NCBI GenBank assembly: GCA_964618455.1
Contig: CAZUAQ010000014.1
Span: forward strand, 1-64,000
DNA length: 64,000 nucleotides
Direction: 5' to 3'
From: CAZUAQ01 sp964618455
GTDB lineage: Bacteria; Planctomycetota; Phycisphaerae; UBA1845; PWPN01
A program made the translations under genes and the position numbers. The notes beneath the pieces were generated by a model. The model saw nothing but the letters and a program-made list of their open reading frames with translations. It searched no databases and was not told where the DNA came from. Shown one piece after another: positions 50,059-58,749 of this stretch (its first letter is position 1; every line of letters begins with the position of its first letter).

Positions 50059-51172
50059 TTGCTGAGGGCCGGATCAGGGGGCGAGGCTTCGGTTCCAGGA
50101 CATAGCCCACAGCGCCGTAGTCGAACCACACCTGTTCCATCTGCTCGCGGTCATAGGTCACGATGCCCGCTTCGGGGGATCGGCCGGCGGGGTCGTTGAC
50201 GTGGACGTTGTCGTCATCATCGAAGCCGACGATCACGAAGAGGTGGCCGCTGGATTCCGGGTAGGGGGCGCCGTCGAGGATGCCGTCGGGGTCCTTGATG
50301 CTCGCGATGACAGGCGTCTCGGCAGCGATGTATGTCTTGACTTCGTCCCAGTCGTGAAAGCGGCGCAGGAATCCAGGGACACCGTGGAGGTACGCCGCCT
50401 GCACGGCCCGGGCCCAGTTGCCGAAGATGGAAAAATAGGGGTCGTGGATCTTGTAGGCGAGCGGTTCGGTCGGCACGTCCACGCCGCGATAGGCCATGAC
50501 CATGGCGGTGGACGTCGGGCTGCAGATTTCGCCGCCGATATCGCCCGACACGTTGCGCTGGCTGCGGAAGGGCACGTCGAGCCGGCGCCGCCATTGGTGC
50601 GGCGCGGGCATGTCGAAACGCGGGCGATGCCGCTTCGCCCAGGCTTCGTCACGCAGCGTGTTGGTGACGCAGATCGCTACGCGATGGACTTTGGGCCGGC
50701 GTTCGTTTTCGCCAGGGTGGAGGGTGAAGCGGATCTCCAGGGCGTCGAACTCGTGGGTGGTGCGGAAAATATCCACGTCCACCTCGCCGTCGGTGTCTTT
50801 GAGGTGACGCGCTTTGCCGGGTGGCACCGTCCCCCATCGATCGAAGGCGTACCAGGCGGTCCATGCATCGCTGTCGGCGCGTCTCAGGCGAGCATCGACG
50901 GCGAACCCTGCCCCCTCGGGCACATCCACGTTCCACGACGGAAGAAGCTGATTGAAGGGGATATCCGGCGTGACGGTCAACGCCACCGCAGCACCCGTCG
51001 TGGGCTCGGGATAATGCAGGCTTACGTCATGCACGTGATTCGGCCCTCCGCGCAGGTACGAGGCAACGTCCGACATCGTTGATTCCGCGGCTGAAGGTGT
51101 GCCTGTCGAGCGGCAACCACTCAGAACGATGCCCGCAAGCATCGCCGCTGCACAATTCGGGAGATGACGCAT
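50036..51172 (-). CDS. C39-like cysteine peptidase lipoprotein
   Basis: The 378-residue protein has a signal sequence with lipobox LSGC, a beta-rich N-terminal domain, and a papain/C39-like core. The core has a Cys near 217 in GEICSPTSTAMVM, a His in GHLFVIVGF and an Asp in VNDPAG. The family (Peptidase_C39_2) is usually a papain-fold peptidase or amidase; activity is inferred from the triad order. The last seven residues come from an intergenic-type repeat. The start ATG at 51172 lacks a good ribosome-binding site; GTG 51184 is possible. Confidence 0.84.
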   Translation of the reverse strand: MRHLPNCAAAMLAGIVLSGCRSTGTPSAAESTMSDVASYLRGGPNHVHDVSLHYPEPTTGAAVALTVTPDIPFNQLLPSWNVDVPEGAGFAVDARLRRADSDAWTAWYAFDRWGTVPPGKARHLKDTDGEVDVDIFRTTHEFDALEIRFTLHPGENERRPKVHRVAICVTNTLRDEAWAKRHRPRFDMPAPHQWRRRLDVPFRSQRNVSGDIGGEICSPTSTAMVMAYRGVDVPTEPLAYKIHDPYFSIFGNWARAVQAAYLHGVPGFLRRFHDWDEVKTYIAAETPVIASIKDPDGILDGAPYPESSGHLFVIVGFDDDDNVHVNDPAGRSPEAGIVTYDREQMEQVWFDYGAVGYVLEPKPRPLIRPSATHAKPRR

Positions 51173-51232
51173 CGTGGCATTCACGCTTCACATCCGGCCT
51201 TGTAAGTCACCGCGTCCTGGGGCGCCTACTTT

Positions 51233-51242
51233 NNNNNNNNNN
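51233..51242. other. Scaffold gap
   Basis: Ten undetermined bases in the spacer between the C39-like gene and argJ show that the two sides were joined by scaffolding, so their distance and adjacency are not proven. Confidence 0.98.
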
Positions 51243-51338
51243 GGCTTGCATTCCTGCCACCGGTGTCGCTACGATGCGAAGCCTTGATGCCGCCCCATGG
51301 CGGCGACCCTGCCTTCTTCATCGTGAGTGTAGTGGATC

Positions 51339-52535
51339 ATGCCCGTATTGACCGTGACCTCTCCCCAAGGATTTCAGGCTGCCGGTGTCGCCTGCGGGAT
51401 CAAGCCGAGAGGCAAGCTGGATCTCGGCCTGCTCGTGGCGGACCGTCCGTGTACCGCCGCCGCCGTCTTCACGCGCAACCGTTTCTGCGGCGCCCCGGTG
51501 ACCGTGGGCCGCGCGCACGTGGCGGATGCAAAACTGCGCGCGATCGTCGTGAACAGCGGGTGCAGCAACGTGGCGACCGGGAAGCGCGGCGTGCGTGACG
51601 CCCACGCGATGTGCGGCCACGCGGCGTCGCTGCTGGAGGCGGCACCCGAAGAGGTACTGCCTTCGAGCACGGGGGTCATCGGCGAATACCTGCCGATGGA
51701 AAAGATCCGAGAGGGCATCGACATGGCGATGAGGAGGCTGGATCACAGCGAGGCGGCGGGGAAACGCTTCGCCCGGGCCATCCTGACGACGGACACGAAG
51801 ATCAAGATGGCGGCGGAATCGGTGAAGATCGGCAAGCAGGTGATCACCGTCGCCGGCTGCGCGAAGGGGAGTGGCATGATCGCGCCGAACATGGCGACGA
51901 TGCTCGGGTACATCACGACCGACGCGAAAGTGCCGGGGCGCACGCTGCAGCGGATGCTACGCGAGGCGGTCGAGCCGACGTTCAACCGGGTGACGGTGGA
52001 CGAGTGTGAATCGACGAGCGACACCGTGGCGATGATGGCGAGCGGTTTGGCCGGGGCGTTGTCGACGAAGAATGCCAGTCACTCCTTCGCATCCGCGCTG
52101 TACGACGTGTGCGATTCGCTGGCGTACCAGATCGTGCAGGACGGTGAGGGGGCGACGCGCGTGCTGGAGGTGATTGTCAGCGGGGCGAAGACGCCGGGCG
52201 AAGCGCATGCCGCCGCCCGGGCCGTGGCAGTGAGCCCGCTGGTCAAGACGGCGGTGCATGGCGGCGATCCGAACTGGGGACGCATCATCCAGGCGCTGGG
52301 CACGACGGACGTGCAGTTCAATCCCGACCGCGTCACCGTCGATCTGGGGGATCGGCGCATCTTCGCGCAGGGCGGGGCGGTGCGCACCGTCAAGGAAACG
52401 GATCTCGCGAAGCGGATGCGGGCCAAGCACGTGACGTTCGTGATCAACCTGCACGCGGGCAAAGCGGGCGATCGGGTGCTGACGTGCGATCTCTCGCACG
52501 CGTACGTGACGATCAATGCGGATTACCGCACGTAG
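51339..52535 (+). CDS. argJ: Bifunctional glutamate N-acetyltransferase/ornithine acetyltransferase ArgJ
   Basis: ArgJ makes N-acetylglutamate and recycles acetyl groups in arginine synthesis. The 398-residue product is cut by itself before Thr187, in KGSGMIAPNMATMLGY, to give the two subunits. Other family phrases are IVVNSGCSNVATG near 70, AVHGGDPNWGRI near 305 and YVTINADYRT at the end. The neighbouring genes are not arginine-pathway genes. No ribosome-binding site is clear at the ATG. Confidence 0.97.
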   Translation: MPVLTVTSPQGFQAAGVACGIKPRGKLDLGLLVADRPCTAAAVFTRNRFCGAPVTVGRAHVADAKLRAIVVNSGCSNVATGKRGVRDAHAMCGHAASLLEAAPEEVLPSSTGVIGEYLPMEKIREGIDMAMRRLDHSEAAGKRFARAILTTDTKIKMAAESVKIGKQVITVAGCAKGSGMIAPNMATMLGYITTDAKVPGRTLQRMLREAVEPTFNRVTVDECESTSDTVAMMASGLAGALSTKNASHSFASALYDVCDSLAYQIVQDGEGATRVLEVIVSGAKTPGEAHAAARAVAVSPLVKTAVHGGDPNWGRIIQALGTTDVQFNPDRVTVDLGDRRIFAQGGAVRTVKETDLAKRMRAKHVTFVINLHAGKAGDRVLTCDLSHAYVTINADYRT

Positions 52536-52568
52536 GCCGGGCGGCAAGTGCCCGCGGCACATCCTCAA

Positions 52569-52588
52569 GTCCACGGCAAGCACGGACG
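52569..52588 (+). repeat. CACGGA-family repeat copy
   Basis: GTCCACGGCAAGCACGGACG lies in the short spacer between argJ and the convergent zinc-ribbon gene. It matches the copy at 2501-2520 at 18 of 20 positions. Confidence 0.7.
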
Positions 52589-52609
52589 ATTCGGACGAAT
52601 CAAGCATGC

Positions 52610-52912
52610 CTATCGATTGGCCCAGCGCGCGGCGGTCGTGCCGCGCGAGACCGCGACGACGTACCAGAGCAGGACGATCAGCGAGGGGAGGGCGCTGACG
52701 GCGCCGATGATCAGTTCCTCCTCCACGTAGCGATTGCGAAGCAGGAGTTTCAGGTCGTCTCCTAGTTCGAAGCTCTGGATGAAGCACACCACGCCGCTGG
52801 AGAAGAGCGTCCACGCCAGGGGGAGCGCCGAAGCGTAAACGCTCATGACGAGGACGACGCGGCCGAGGTTGCGTTTGTAACCGCCTTTCGCGTCGAGCAC
52901 GTCACGAGCCAT
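52610..52912 (-). pseudogene. Out-of-frame 3' part of the zinc-ribbon membrane protein gene
   Basis: This segment continues the protein of the next entry in the other frame: about 100 residues starting VLDAKGGYKRNLGRVVLVMS. It includes a transmembrane segment (LPSLIVLLWYVVAVS) near the end. One added base between about 52897 and 52910 restores a continuous protein of about 545 residues. It is a frameshift, a sequencing error, or a true pseudogene end. Confidence 0.65.
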
Positions 52913-54243
52913 GCCCACAGGCCGATCAGTCCCAGCGTCAGCAACACAGATAGGCCGACGCTGAAAGTGATCTGCGTCCATTCGTGGATTCGAGAGTAGT
53001 AGAAGAACATGTCCGTATCCACGTTCCGTGTCCGATCAAGATGCGCCAGCCAGAGAATCGTGGTCATCATGCCCACGAAGAGGATCGTCATGTGAAGCGC
53101 GAGGACGATGCCATGGCCGAAGAGAGGTGTGCGTGCAGGGATGGTTCGCCCGAACGCGGAAGGGTGCCATACGGCTTGCCAGGCGAGCATGGGCCAGGTA
53201 CGAAAGATGTTGAACGCTCCACCCTTGCCCCAGGGCGCTTCGGCGCGGACATGCTTGCCGAGTGAATTGACCACCGGCTCACCACACTCCGGGCAACGGC
53301 TGTCGAGTGGCGTGGCAATGAGATTGTAGCCGCAGAATTCGCACTGGGGATCGCGCGTGAGGGGTGGAATGACCGGTCGGGGGGTGGCCACGGCGCGCAG
53401 GAGAGACCAGATGAACCAGACGGCGCTCAGAGCCGCCATGACCGCAATCAACAGTGGACTGTAGTGGAGAAGGAATGGTTTACGACGCTCGTAGATGCGC
53501 GACGCGCGCATTCTGACCCTAGAAGCCTCTTTATCCCACCCGGGTGGTGGTACGTATTCACTCTGATCGCGGAAAGCCATCGCCTCGTCATAAGCAACTC
53601 TTTCCGCATCATAAGGGTCCCTCGTGGCGGGAGGGGCGGGCGCACGGGCATGAACGTAACGCGTGAATGCTTCGCGGGCACGCTCGGAATATCCCCATTG
53701 ATGCCCGTACCGGTCGGTGTAGGCTTCCTGCCATTGCACACCGACGCGGATGAGGATCATCAGGAAGATAATGACGACCGCCAGGTGCGTGGTGTGCAGC
53801 CAGGTCTGGCGAAAGGCATTGCCGAAGCTCTTGCGAAGCGGTTCGTCCTGACAGCCCCACGGCATGACCGCGAACGCCAGCAGGACCACGATGCCCTGGT
53901 AGACCGCGATGCTGATACCGGTGGTGGCCAGGAATTCAACAGGCTCTCCTTCGAGCTCCTCGACCATTTCGCCCAGGAGCCAGAAGGGATCCTCGCGATC
54001 CATCATCGAGATGAAGAGTGTAAGAAAAAGGAATGTGATCAGGCTGACGGCGGCATGCCAGAGCCAGGCCCGCCACAACGCGCCTTTCCACGTCCGCTGA
54101 GCACAGCGACGCGGAGTCAGCCATCCCCAGAGGGCCGCGTGTATCATGTCGACGCCCGACGTCTCCGGTGGGGGCGAGAGGTCGGCGGTTTCCGGGAGAT
54201 GCATCGGCTGATGCAATGCTGGTCCACGAGATGTCTGATTCAT
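52843..54243 (-). CDS. Zinc-ribbon multi-pass membrane protein, frameshifted at its 3' end
   Basis: The 466-residue product has about seven transmembrane segments. A cytoplasmic zinc ribbon lies near 305-330 (CEFCGYNLIATPLDSRCPEC plus GE). This planctomycete-type ribbon-membrane protein is of unknown function. The last roughly 25 residues (SSTRKAVTNATSAAS) are a poor match to what precedes them, whereas the alternative frame continues naturally, so a one-base indel near 52897-52910 is likely. The true end is at 52610. Confidence 0.72.
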   Translation of the reverse strand: MNQTSRGPALHQPMHLPETADLSPPPETSGVDMIHAALWGWLTPRRCAQRTWKGALWRAWLWHAAVSLITFLFLTLFISMMDREDPFWLLGEMVEELEGEPVEFLATTGISIAVYQGIVVLLAFAVMPWGCQDEPLRKSFGNAFRQTWLHTTHLAVVIIFLMILIRVGVQWQEAYTDRYGHQWGYSERAREAFTRYVHARAPAPPATRDPYDAERVAYDEAMAFRDQSEYVPPPGWDKEASRVRMRASRIYERRKPFLLHYSPLLIAVMAALSAVWFIWSLLRAVATPRPVIPPLTRDPQCEFCGYNLIATPLDSRCPECGEPVVNSLGKHVRAEAPWGKGGAFNIFRTWPMLAWQAVWHPSAFGRTIPARTPLFGHGIVLALHMTILFVGMMTTILWLAHLDRTRNVDTDMFFYYSRIHEWTQITFSVGLSVLLTLGLIGLWAWLVTCSTRKAVTNATSAASSSS

Positions 54244-54572
54244 GTCTGTTGATCCCCTTGGGTTGCGTCCATCCGATGTGGTTGCCCAGATCGCCGCTTC
54301 GCCTTCATTTTGGACAAAGCCGTGTTCGAAATCCAGCGACCCCCGAATCTCTCATGATGTGGGCCGTGTTGGTTTATTCCTAACGTGGTGTTAAGGGGCG
54401 ATCGCAGCCATGAAATCATCTCCCCCACGGGTATAATGATCGATCGTGCATTGCAAGGGTGCATGCCTCGTATTGCAGACCTTCCGAGATTCAGCGTTGC
54501 CGCAAGGTCCCTGGAAAGTAACACACGCGCGACGTTCCATTCCGGGCAGCGCTTACCCATGAGGACACCGAG
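54244..54572. other. Intergenic region with a -10 element upstream of the prepilin-like gene
   Basis: In this 329-base divergent spacer the only clear signal is TATAAT at 54432-54437, with no convincing -35 hexamer. If used, transcription would start about 130 bases before the prepilin-like gene. No other supported feature was found. Confidence 0.4.
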
Positions 54573-55490
54573 ATGTTCCGTCCTTTCCTCCGTTCGAATC
54601 GGTCGTACACCGCCTTCACGCTGATCGAAGTACTCGTCGTCGTCGCCATCATCGCGTTGCTGGTGGCCATTCTCCTTCCGTCTCTGAGTCGCGCACGCGC
54701 GAACGCGCGATACACGCAGTGCCTGAGCAATGTCCGGCAGGTCGGCACCGCCATGCAGATGTACGCGACGAGTTCCAAGGGATGGATGCCGCGCGGGGGC
54801 GATTCCGCCGCGCCGGTCTTCTGGGCAACCATCGTGGCCAAAGAGATGAAGTTGATTCCGCGCTATCCGGCCGAACTGGACACGCTGCAAGTGGATACCA
54901 TGCCGATCCTGCATTGCCCGGAACGGCTGGTGACCATGCCGTCGCCCTTCATGGACTATGTGGTGAACGCTATGAACCCCGAGCCGATCAACGGAAGCAC
55001 GGTTTCGTGGCCCCAGGTGGTGCTCGCCCGGGGGAGCGCGACCGCCGAGTACTGCCTGCTCGACAACTACAAGTACACGAGCAAAGTGATCTTTCTCGCC
55101 GATGCGGAGAAGGAGACGAAGAGCCAGGACACGCAGTTCGGCGGGCATCCTTCCGTGAAGCAGGCGCGACTCAACTGGGAGAATCGCAATTACTACGACG
55201 GCGCCATCGCAGCCATGGACGTGTTCTACGGTGGCCATCTGCCTCAGGGGAGGCCGCAGTTCGGCAACATCGATGACAGCCCCGGCCCACGACGGGTGGC
55301 GCGCAAGATGCATCTCAATCGCTTCACCAGCAGCGTCTTTCTCGACGGCCATGCGGAAGGCGTTCAACTCGTCAACTACAAGGACGCCTACGGCAATCCC
55401 GATTACGAAGCGAACTATGCTCACTGGTTGGCACTTTTCGGCGTGAAGGAGCCGAAGGTAGTGGCGGGGCTCGATAAACGGGGCTATTGA
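54573..55490 (+). CDS. Type II prepilin-like protein (planctomycete DUF1559-style)
   Basis: The 305-residue product has the type IV/II prepilin-like start FTLIEVLVVVAIIALLVAIL. The residue before the cleavage site is Ala rather than the usual Gly (TAFTLIE). A long region ends with an H-x-rich motif, SSVFLDGHAEGV, as seen in planctomycete proteins that carry this leader. It is presumably processed by a prepilin peptidase and placed in a pseudopilus or on the surface. No pilus assembly genes lie nearby. Confidence 0.84.
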   Translation: MFRPFLRSNRSYTAFTLIEVLVVVAIIALLVAILLPSLSRARANARYTQCLSNVRQVGTAMQMYATSSKGWMPRGGDSAAPVFWATIVAKEMKLIPRYPAELDTLQVDTMPILHCPERLVTMPSPFMDYVVNAMNPEPINGSTVSWPQVVLARGSATAEYCLLDNYKYTSKVIFLADAEKETKSQDTQFGGHPSVKQARLNWENRNYYDGAIAAMDVFYGGHLPQGRPQFGNIDDSPGPRRVARKMHLNRFTSSVFLDGHAEGVQLVNYKDAYGNPDYEANYAHWLALFGVKEPKVVAGLDKRGY

Positions 55491-55555
55491 CGGCCTGCCG
55501 GGGCCGGATCATGCGATCTTTCAGTGTGATGCGGAGGAACGCGATGGAAGAAGCG

Positions 55556-56284
55556 TCAGGCAAGCAAAGCCTTCTCCAATTCGGAGAGATGCGAAATGAT
55601 CAGGTCGGGCTGGTGGTCTCCGTCGTTCTCCTCGAAGACCTCGGGCGACTGGAACTGGCGGGTGAGCACCGCCTGCATGCCGAGTTGCTTGGCGCCCTGG
55701 ATGTCCGCCAGCCAGTTGTCGCCGACGTAGACCGCCTGGTCCGGTGCAAGCTCGAGTTGTTCCAGCGCGGTGCGGAAGGGCAGCGGATCGGGCTTGACCC
55801 GCCCGACATCCCCCGAAGCGACCACCACTTCCAGGATGTTGCGCAGGCCCACGCGCGTGACGCTGGCGCGGATCGCTTCGCCGTCGGGGTAATTGGAGAC
55901 GAGGCCGACGCGGTAGCGCTGGCGCATCCGCATCAGGAGGGCATCGACGCCGGGCGTCGGCTCGATGCACTGCACGAAGGAATCGAAGCGAACCTGGAGG
56001 ATCTCCGCGAGATGGGGATCGGTGACATCCCGCTCGTAGAGCGTGCGGATCATGCGGCGGGTGATGACCGGGAGGAGGTTTTCGCGGTAGCTGTCGCGGT
56101 AGGGCTCGAGCCTGTCGTTGTTGCGAATTTCGCGGAGCCGTTCCAGGTCCGCCGGTCCGAAGATCCGTTCGAGCGCGCCGGCGAGCGCTTCATCGCACAC
56201 CGCAATCTGCTTCTGTGAGAACTCGATCAGTGTGCTGCCGTAATCAAACAGCACCGCTTTGATCTTGGAACGATCCAACGCCAT
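55556..56284 (-). CDS. HAD-superfamily hydrolase (subfamily IA-like)
   Basis: The 242-residue product has the HAD motifs: VLFDYGSTLIE near 10, GLVSNYPDGE near 125, GRVKPDPLPF near 158 and YVGDNWLADIQGA near 187. In motif I the second acidic residue is Gly (D-Y-G), so the usual acid/base is missing, as in some HAD subgroups. The substrate is unknown. It ends 65 bases from the prepilin-like gene (convergent) and is followed on the same strand by no gene. Confidence 0.87.
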   Translation of the reverse strand: MALDRSKIKAVLFDYGSTLIEFSQKQIAVCDEALAGALERIFGPADLERLREIRNNDRLEPYRDSYRENLLPVITRRMIRTLYERDVTDPHLAEILQVRFDSFVQCIEPTPGVDALLMRMRQRYRVGLVSNYPDGEAIRASVTRVGLRNILEVVVASGDVGRVKPDPLPFRTALEQLELAPDQAVYVGDNWLADIQGAKQLGMQAVLTRQFQSPEVFEENDGDHQPDLIISHLSELEKALLA

Positions 56285-56309
56285 ACTTCATCCACCCTCC
56301 ACTCGGTGA

Positions 56310-57317
56310 TCAAGCGTCCACGGGATCACCCAGTTGCTCGAAGATTTCGCGCAGCGTCTGCGTTTCCTGATCGGAGAGCGAGGCCTGCGCGGCTTTGACC
56401 GTTTCGGAGATCTGCGCGGCACTTCGCGCCCCGACCAGCGCCGTGGTGAGGCCCGGCTGAGCAATCACCCAGGCCACCGCCAACTGGGCAAGCGTGAGGC
56501 CGTGGGTATCGGCGATGGGTTTCGCCTTTTCCAGCGCGTCGAGGACGCGGCTCCGGTTGGCAGGTTGAAACCACGGCTTGCGGCTGCGCACGTCGGTCTC
56601 GGGGAAGGCGCGGTCCATCGTGACTTTGCCGGTCAACAGCCCCATGGCCATGGAACTGTACGCAATGACGCCGACGTGGCGCTGCCGGCAGGCAGGCAGA
56701 GCGCGTTCCTCAATATCCCGCTCAAGCAGGTTGTACTGGATCTGGTTGGAGACGACCGGGGCGAACTCCATCGCTTCGGTCAGTTGCTCGGCGCTGTAGT
56801 TGCTCACGCCGATCTCGCGGATCTTGCCCTGTTCACGAAGCTTGACCAGCGCGCCCATCGTTTCGTCCGCCGGCGCCGACGTGCTCGGCCAATGCACCTG
56901 GTAGAGGTCGATCACGTCCGTGCCGAGGCGCTGGAGGCTCTGCTCGCATTCGTCGATGATCGAGTCCGCCTTGACGTTCTTGTGGCAGGTAACTTGCTCG
57001 CCCTTCGGCCCGTCGAGCGTGAAGTAGAACTCGCCCTCGGCGGAATCCCAGCGAAGCCCGCACTTGGTCAGCAGCTTGACCCGGTCCCGCCTGCCCTGGA
57101 TGGCTCGGCCGACGATGCTTTCGCTGTGGCCGCAACCGTAGATCGGAGCCGTGTCGATGGCGTCGATGCCGAGGTCCATCGCCGCGTGAATGGCGTCGAT
57201 GGCATCATCATCGTCGGACCCACCCCAGAAAAGTCCACCGATTGCCCATGCACCGAACGTCACGACCGGCAACTCAAGATCGCCCGTGCCGAGTTGACGC
57301 TGCTTCATTCCTGCCAT
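56310..57317 (-). CDS. Aldo/keto reductase
   Basis: The 335-residue product has the aldo/keto reductase tetrad in order: Asp and Tyr in DTAPIYGCGHSE, Lys in LLTKCGL, His in YQVHWP. It also has the NADPH-binding end ALVGARSAAQISETV. The substrate is not known. I use ATG 57317, which starts close to the normal domain start (QRQLGTGDLELPVV); a longer frame to 57440 would overlap the gene upstream and adds a region of no domain character. The HAD gene lies 26 bases downstream on the same strand. Confidence 0.9.
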   Translation of the reverse strand: MAGMKQRQLGTGDLELPVVTFGAWAIGGLFWGGSDDDDAIDAIHAAMDLGIDAIDTAPIYGCGHSESIVGRAIQGRRDRVKLLTKCGLRWDSAEGEFYFTLDGPKGEQVTCHKNVKADSIIDECEQSLQRLGTDVIDLYQVHWPSTSAPADETMGALVKLREQGKIREIGVSNYSAEQLTEAMEFAPVVSNQIQYNLLERDIEERALPACRQRHVGVIAYSSMAMGLLTGKVTMDRAFPETDVRSRKPWFQPANRSRVLDALEKAKPIADTHGLTLAQLAVAWVIAQPGLTTALVGARSAAQISETVKAAQASLSDQETQTLREIFEQLGDPVDA

Positions 57318-57426
57318 GTGTTCCATGCCTGATCGAAGTGACTGAAAAAATGTGGATACCCACCCGAACGACTCATGGTAGCCGAAGGCCGGTTGGCTGA
57401 CGAGCGAAAACCGGGGGGCGGGAAGG

Positions 57427-57756
57427 TTAAGCTTTGCCACGTAAGTGAAGGCGGCAAAGTTGAATCACCAGTGCACAAAGGCGTCCCAGGCGATCGTCGG
57501 CGTGCTCGATATGCGGGAAGAGCCCTCGCACTGCCAGGAAGTAAGCGTCCACGTTCTCCGGTGGCCCGGAACCGTCCGGCGGTGCCATGGTCTCGGCGAT
57601 GACCGTGAGGTATTTCTCGAATGTCGGCCCGCCAAGTTCATCGAGAAGTTCCCGGGCGAGCTGTTCACATTGCCGGGCCGACATCGTGTCCAGATGCCTT
57701 TTCAGATCGGCATCGTCGCATTGAAGGAATTCCTGGAGCGTCGTCGTGTCGTTCAT
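57427..57756 (-). CDS. Small acidic hypothetical protein
   Basis: This 109-residue frame starts MNDTTTLQEFLQCDDADLK and looks helical and acidic, ending in RLHLRGKA. No family is recognised. It lies immediately upstream of the aldo/keto reductase gene on the same strand and could be co-transcribed. Coding is judged likely from amino-acid use and the ATG, but no strong ribosome-binding site is visible. Confidence 0.5.
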   Translation of the reverse strand: MNDTTTLQEFLQCDDADLKRHLDTMSARQCEQLARELLDELGGPTFEKYLTVIAETMAPPDGSGPPENVDAYFLAVRGLFPHIEHADDRLGRLCALVIQLCRLHLRGKA

Positions 57757-57897
57757 GCAGAGAACCCTGGTTAACAGGTAGAGGGCCTGTCCGTGTCCTT
57801 GGAATGAATCATAGTCGGGGTGTGGCGAACTTCCACGGAGGACGGCATCGACCGCGCGAAACGGATATACTCATGGTCCATGCGGATGGAGACGGCA

Positions 57898-58731
57898 ATG
57901 CAGTGGCGGGGAGAAGAGGCGTCGGGCTGGTCGGACCCGTTCATCTGGGGCATCCTGAACGTGACCCCCGATTCGTTCAGCGACGGCGGACGGTACGCCG
58001 ACACCGTGGAGGCGGTGGACGCGGCCTGCCGCATGGCGGATCAAGGGGCGGACGTCATCGACGTGGGTGGCGAATCTACCCGGCCCGGGGCGCGCGCGGT
58101 GCCGGACGACGTCCAGATTGAACGTACAGAGCCCGTCATTGCCGATCTCGCCAAGCGATTTGCCGTGGACGGGCCGGCGCTCTCCATCGATACCCGTTCT
58201 CCAGTCGTCGCGAGGCGTGCCCTTGAAGCGGGAGCCACGATCGTCAACGATGTCTCCGCGTGTCGGGATCCCGCCATGTTCTCCGTGGTGGCAGAGCATC
58301 ATGCGGGCCTCGTGCTGATGCACATGAAGGGGACGCCTGAGACGATGCAGGAGACGCCGCAATACGACGATCTCCTGGGCGAGATCACGGCGTTTCTGGA
58401 CGAGCGGGTGCATGCCGCCCTCAGTGGCGGCGTGGATCGCCAGCGCCTCCTGATCGATCCCGGCATCGGGTTCGGCAAGACCACCGCGCATAACCTCGAG
58501 ATCCTTCGGAATCTCGATCGATTTCACGCTCTGGGCGTTCCGCTGCTGGTGGGGCCGTCGCGCAAACGGTTTATCGGGGGGGTGCTGGATCTGCCGAAGC
58601 CTTCGGACCGGCTCATCGGTACCGCCGCCGTGGTGGTCGCCTGCGTCCTGGCCGGGGTGCAGTGTCTACGGGTTCATGATGTTCGGGCGTGCAGGGAAGC
58701 GGCGGACATGGCGGCGGCACTTCGGTCGTGA
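57898..58731 (+). CDS. folP: Dihydropteroate synthase FolP
   Basis: FolP joins p-aminobenzoate and the pterin pyrophosphate in folate synthesis. The 277-residue product has the typical GILNVTPDSFSDGG near 24, the substrate-loop phrase IDVGGESTRPGA near 55, LIDPGIGFGKT near 190 and VGPSRKRFIGG near 220. ATG 57898 is preceded by GGAG at six bases, a better start than the earlier in-frame ATGs. The heparinase-like gene follows after 18 bases. Confidence 0.95.
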   Translation: MQWRGEEASGWSDPFIWGILNVTPDSFSDGGRYADTVEAVDAACRMADQGADVIDVGGESTRPGARAVPDDVQIERTEPVIADLAKRFAVDGPALSIDTRSPVVARRALEAGATIVNDVSACRDPAMFSVVAEHHAGLVLMHMKGTPETMQETPQYDDLLGEITAFLDERVHAALSGGVDRQRLLIDPGIGFGKTTAHNLEILRNLDRFHALGVPLLVGPSRKRFIGGVLDLPKPSDRLIGTAAVVVACVLAGVQCLRVHDVRACREAADMAAALRS

Positions 58732-58749
58732 TCACACGGAATCATACTT

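Noticed and set aside
57318..57440. Longer N-terminus of the aldo/keto reductase
   Set aside because: It overlaps the end of the small upstream gene and precedes the normal domain start by about 40 residues.
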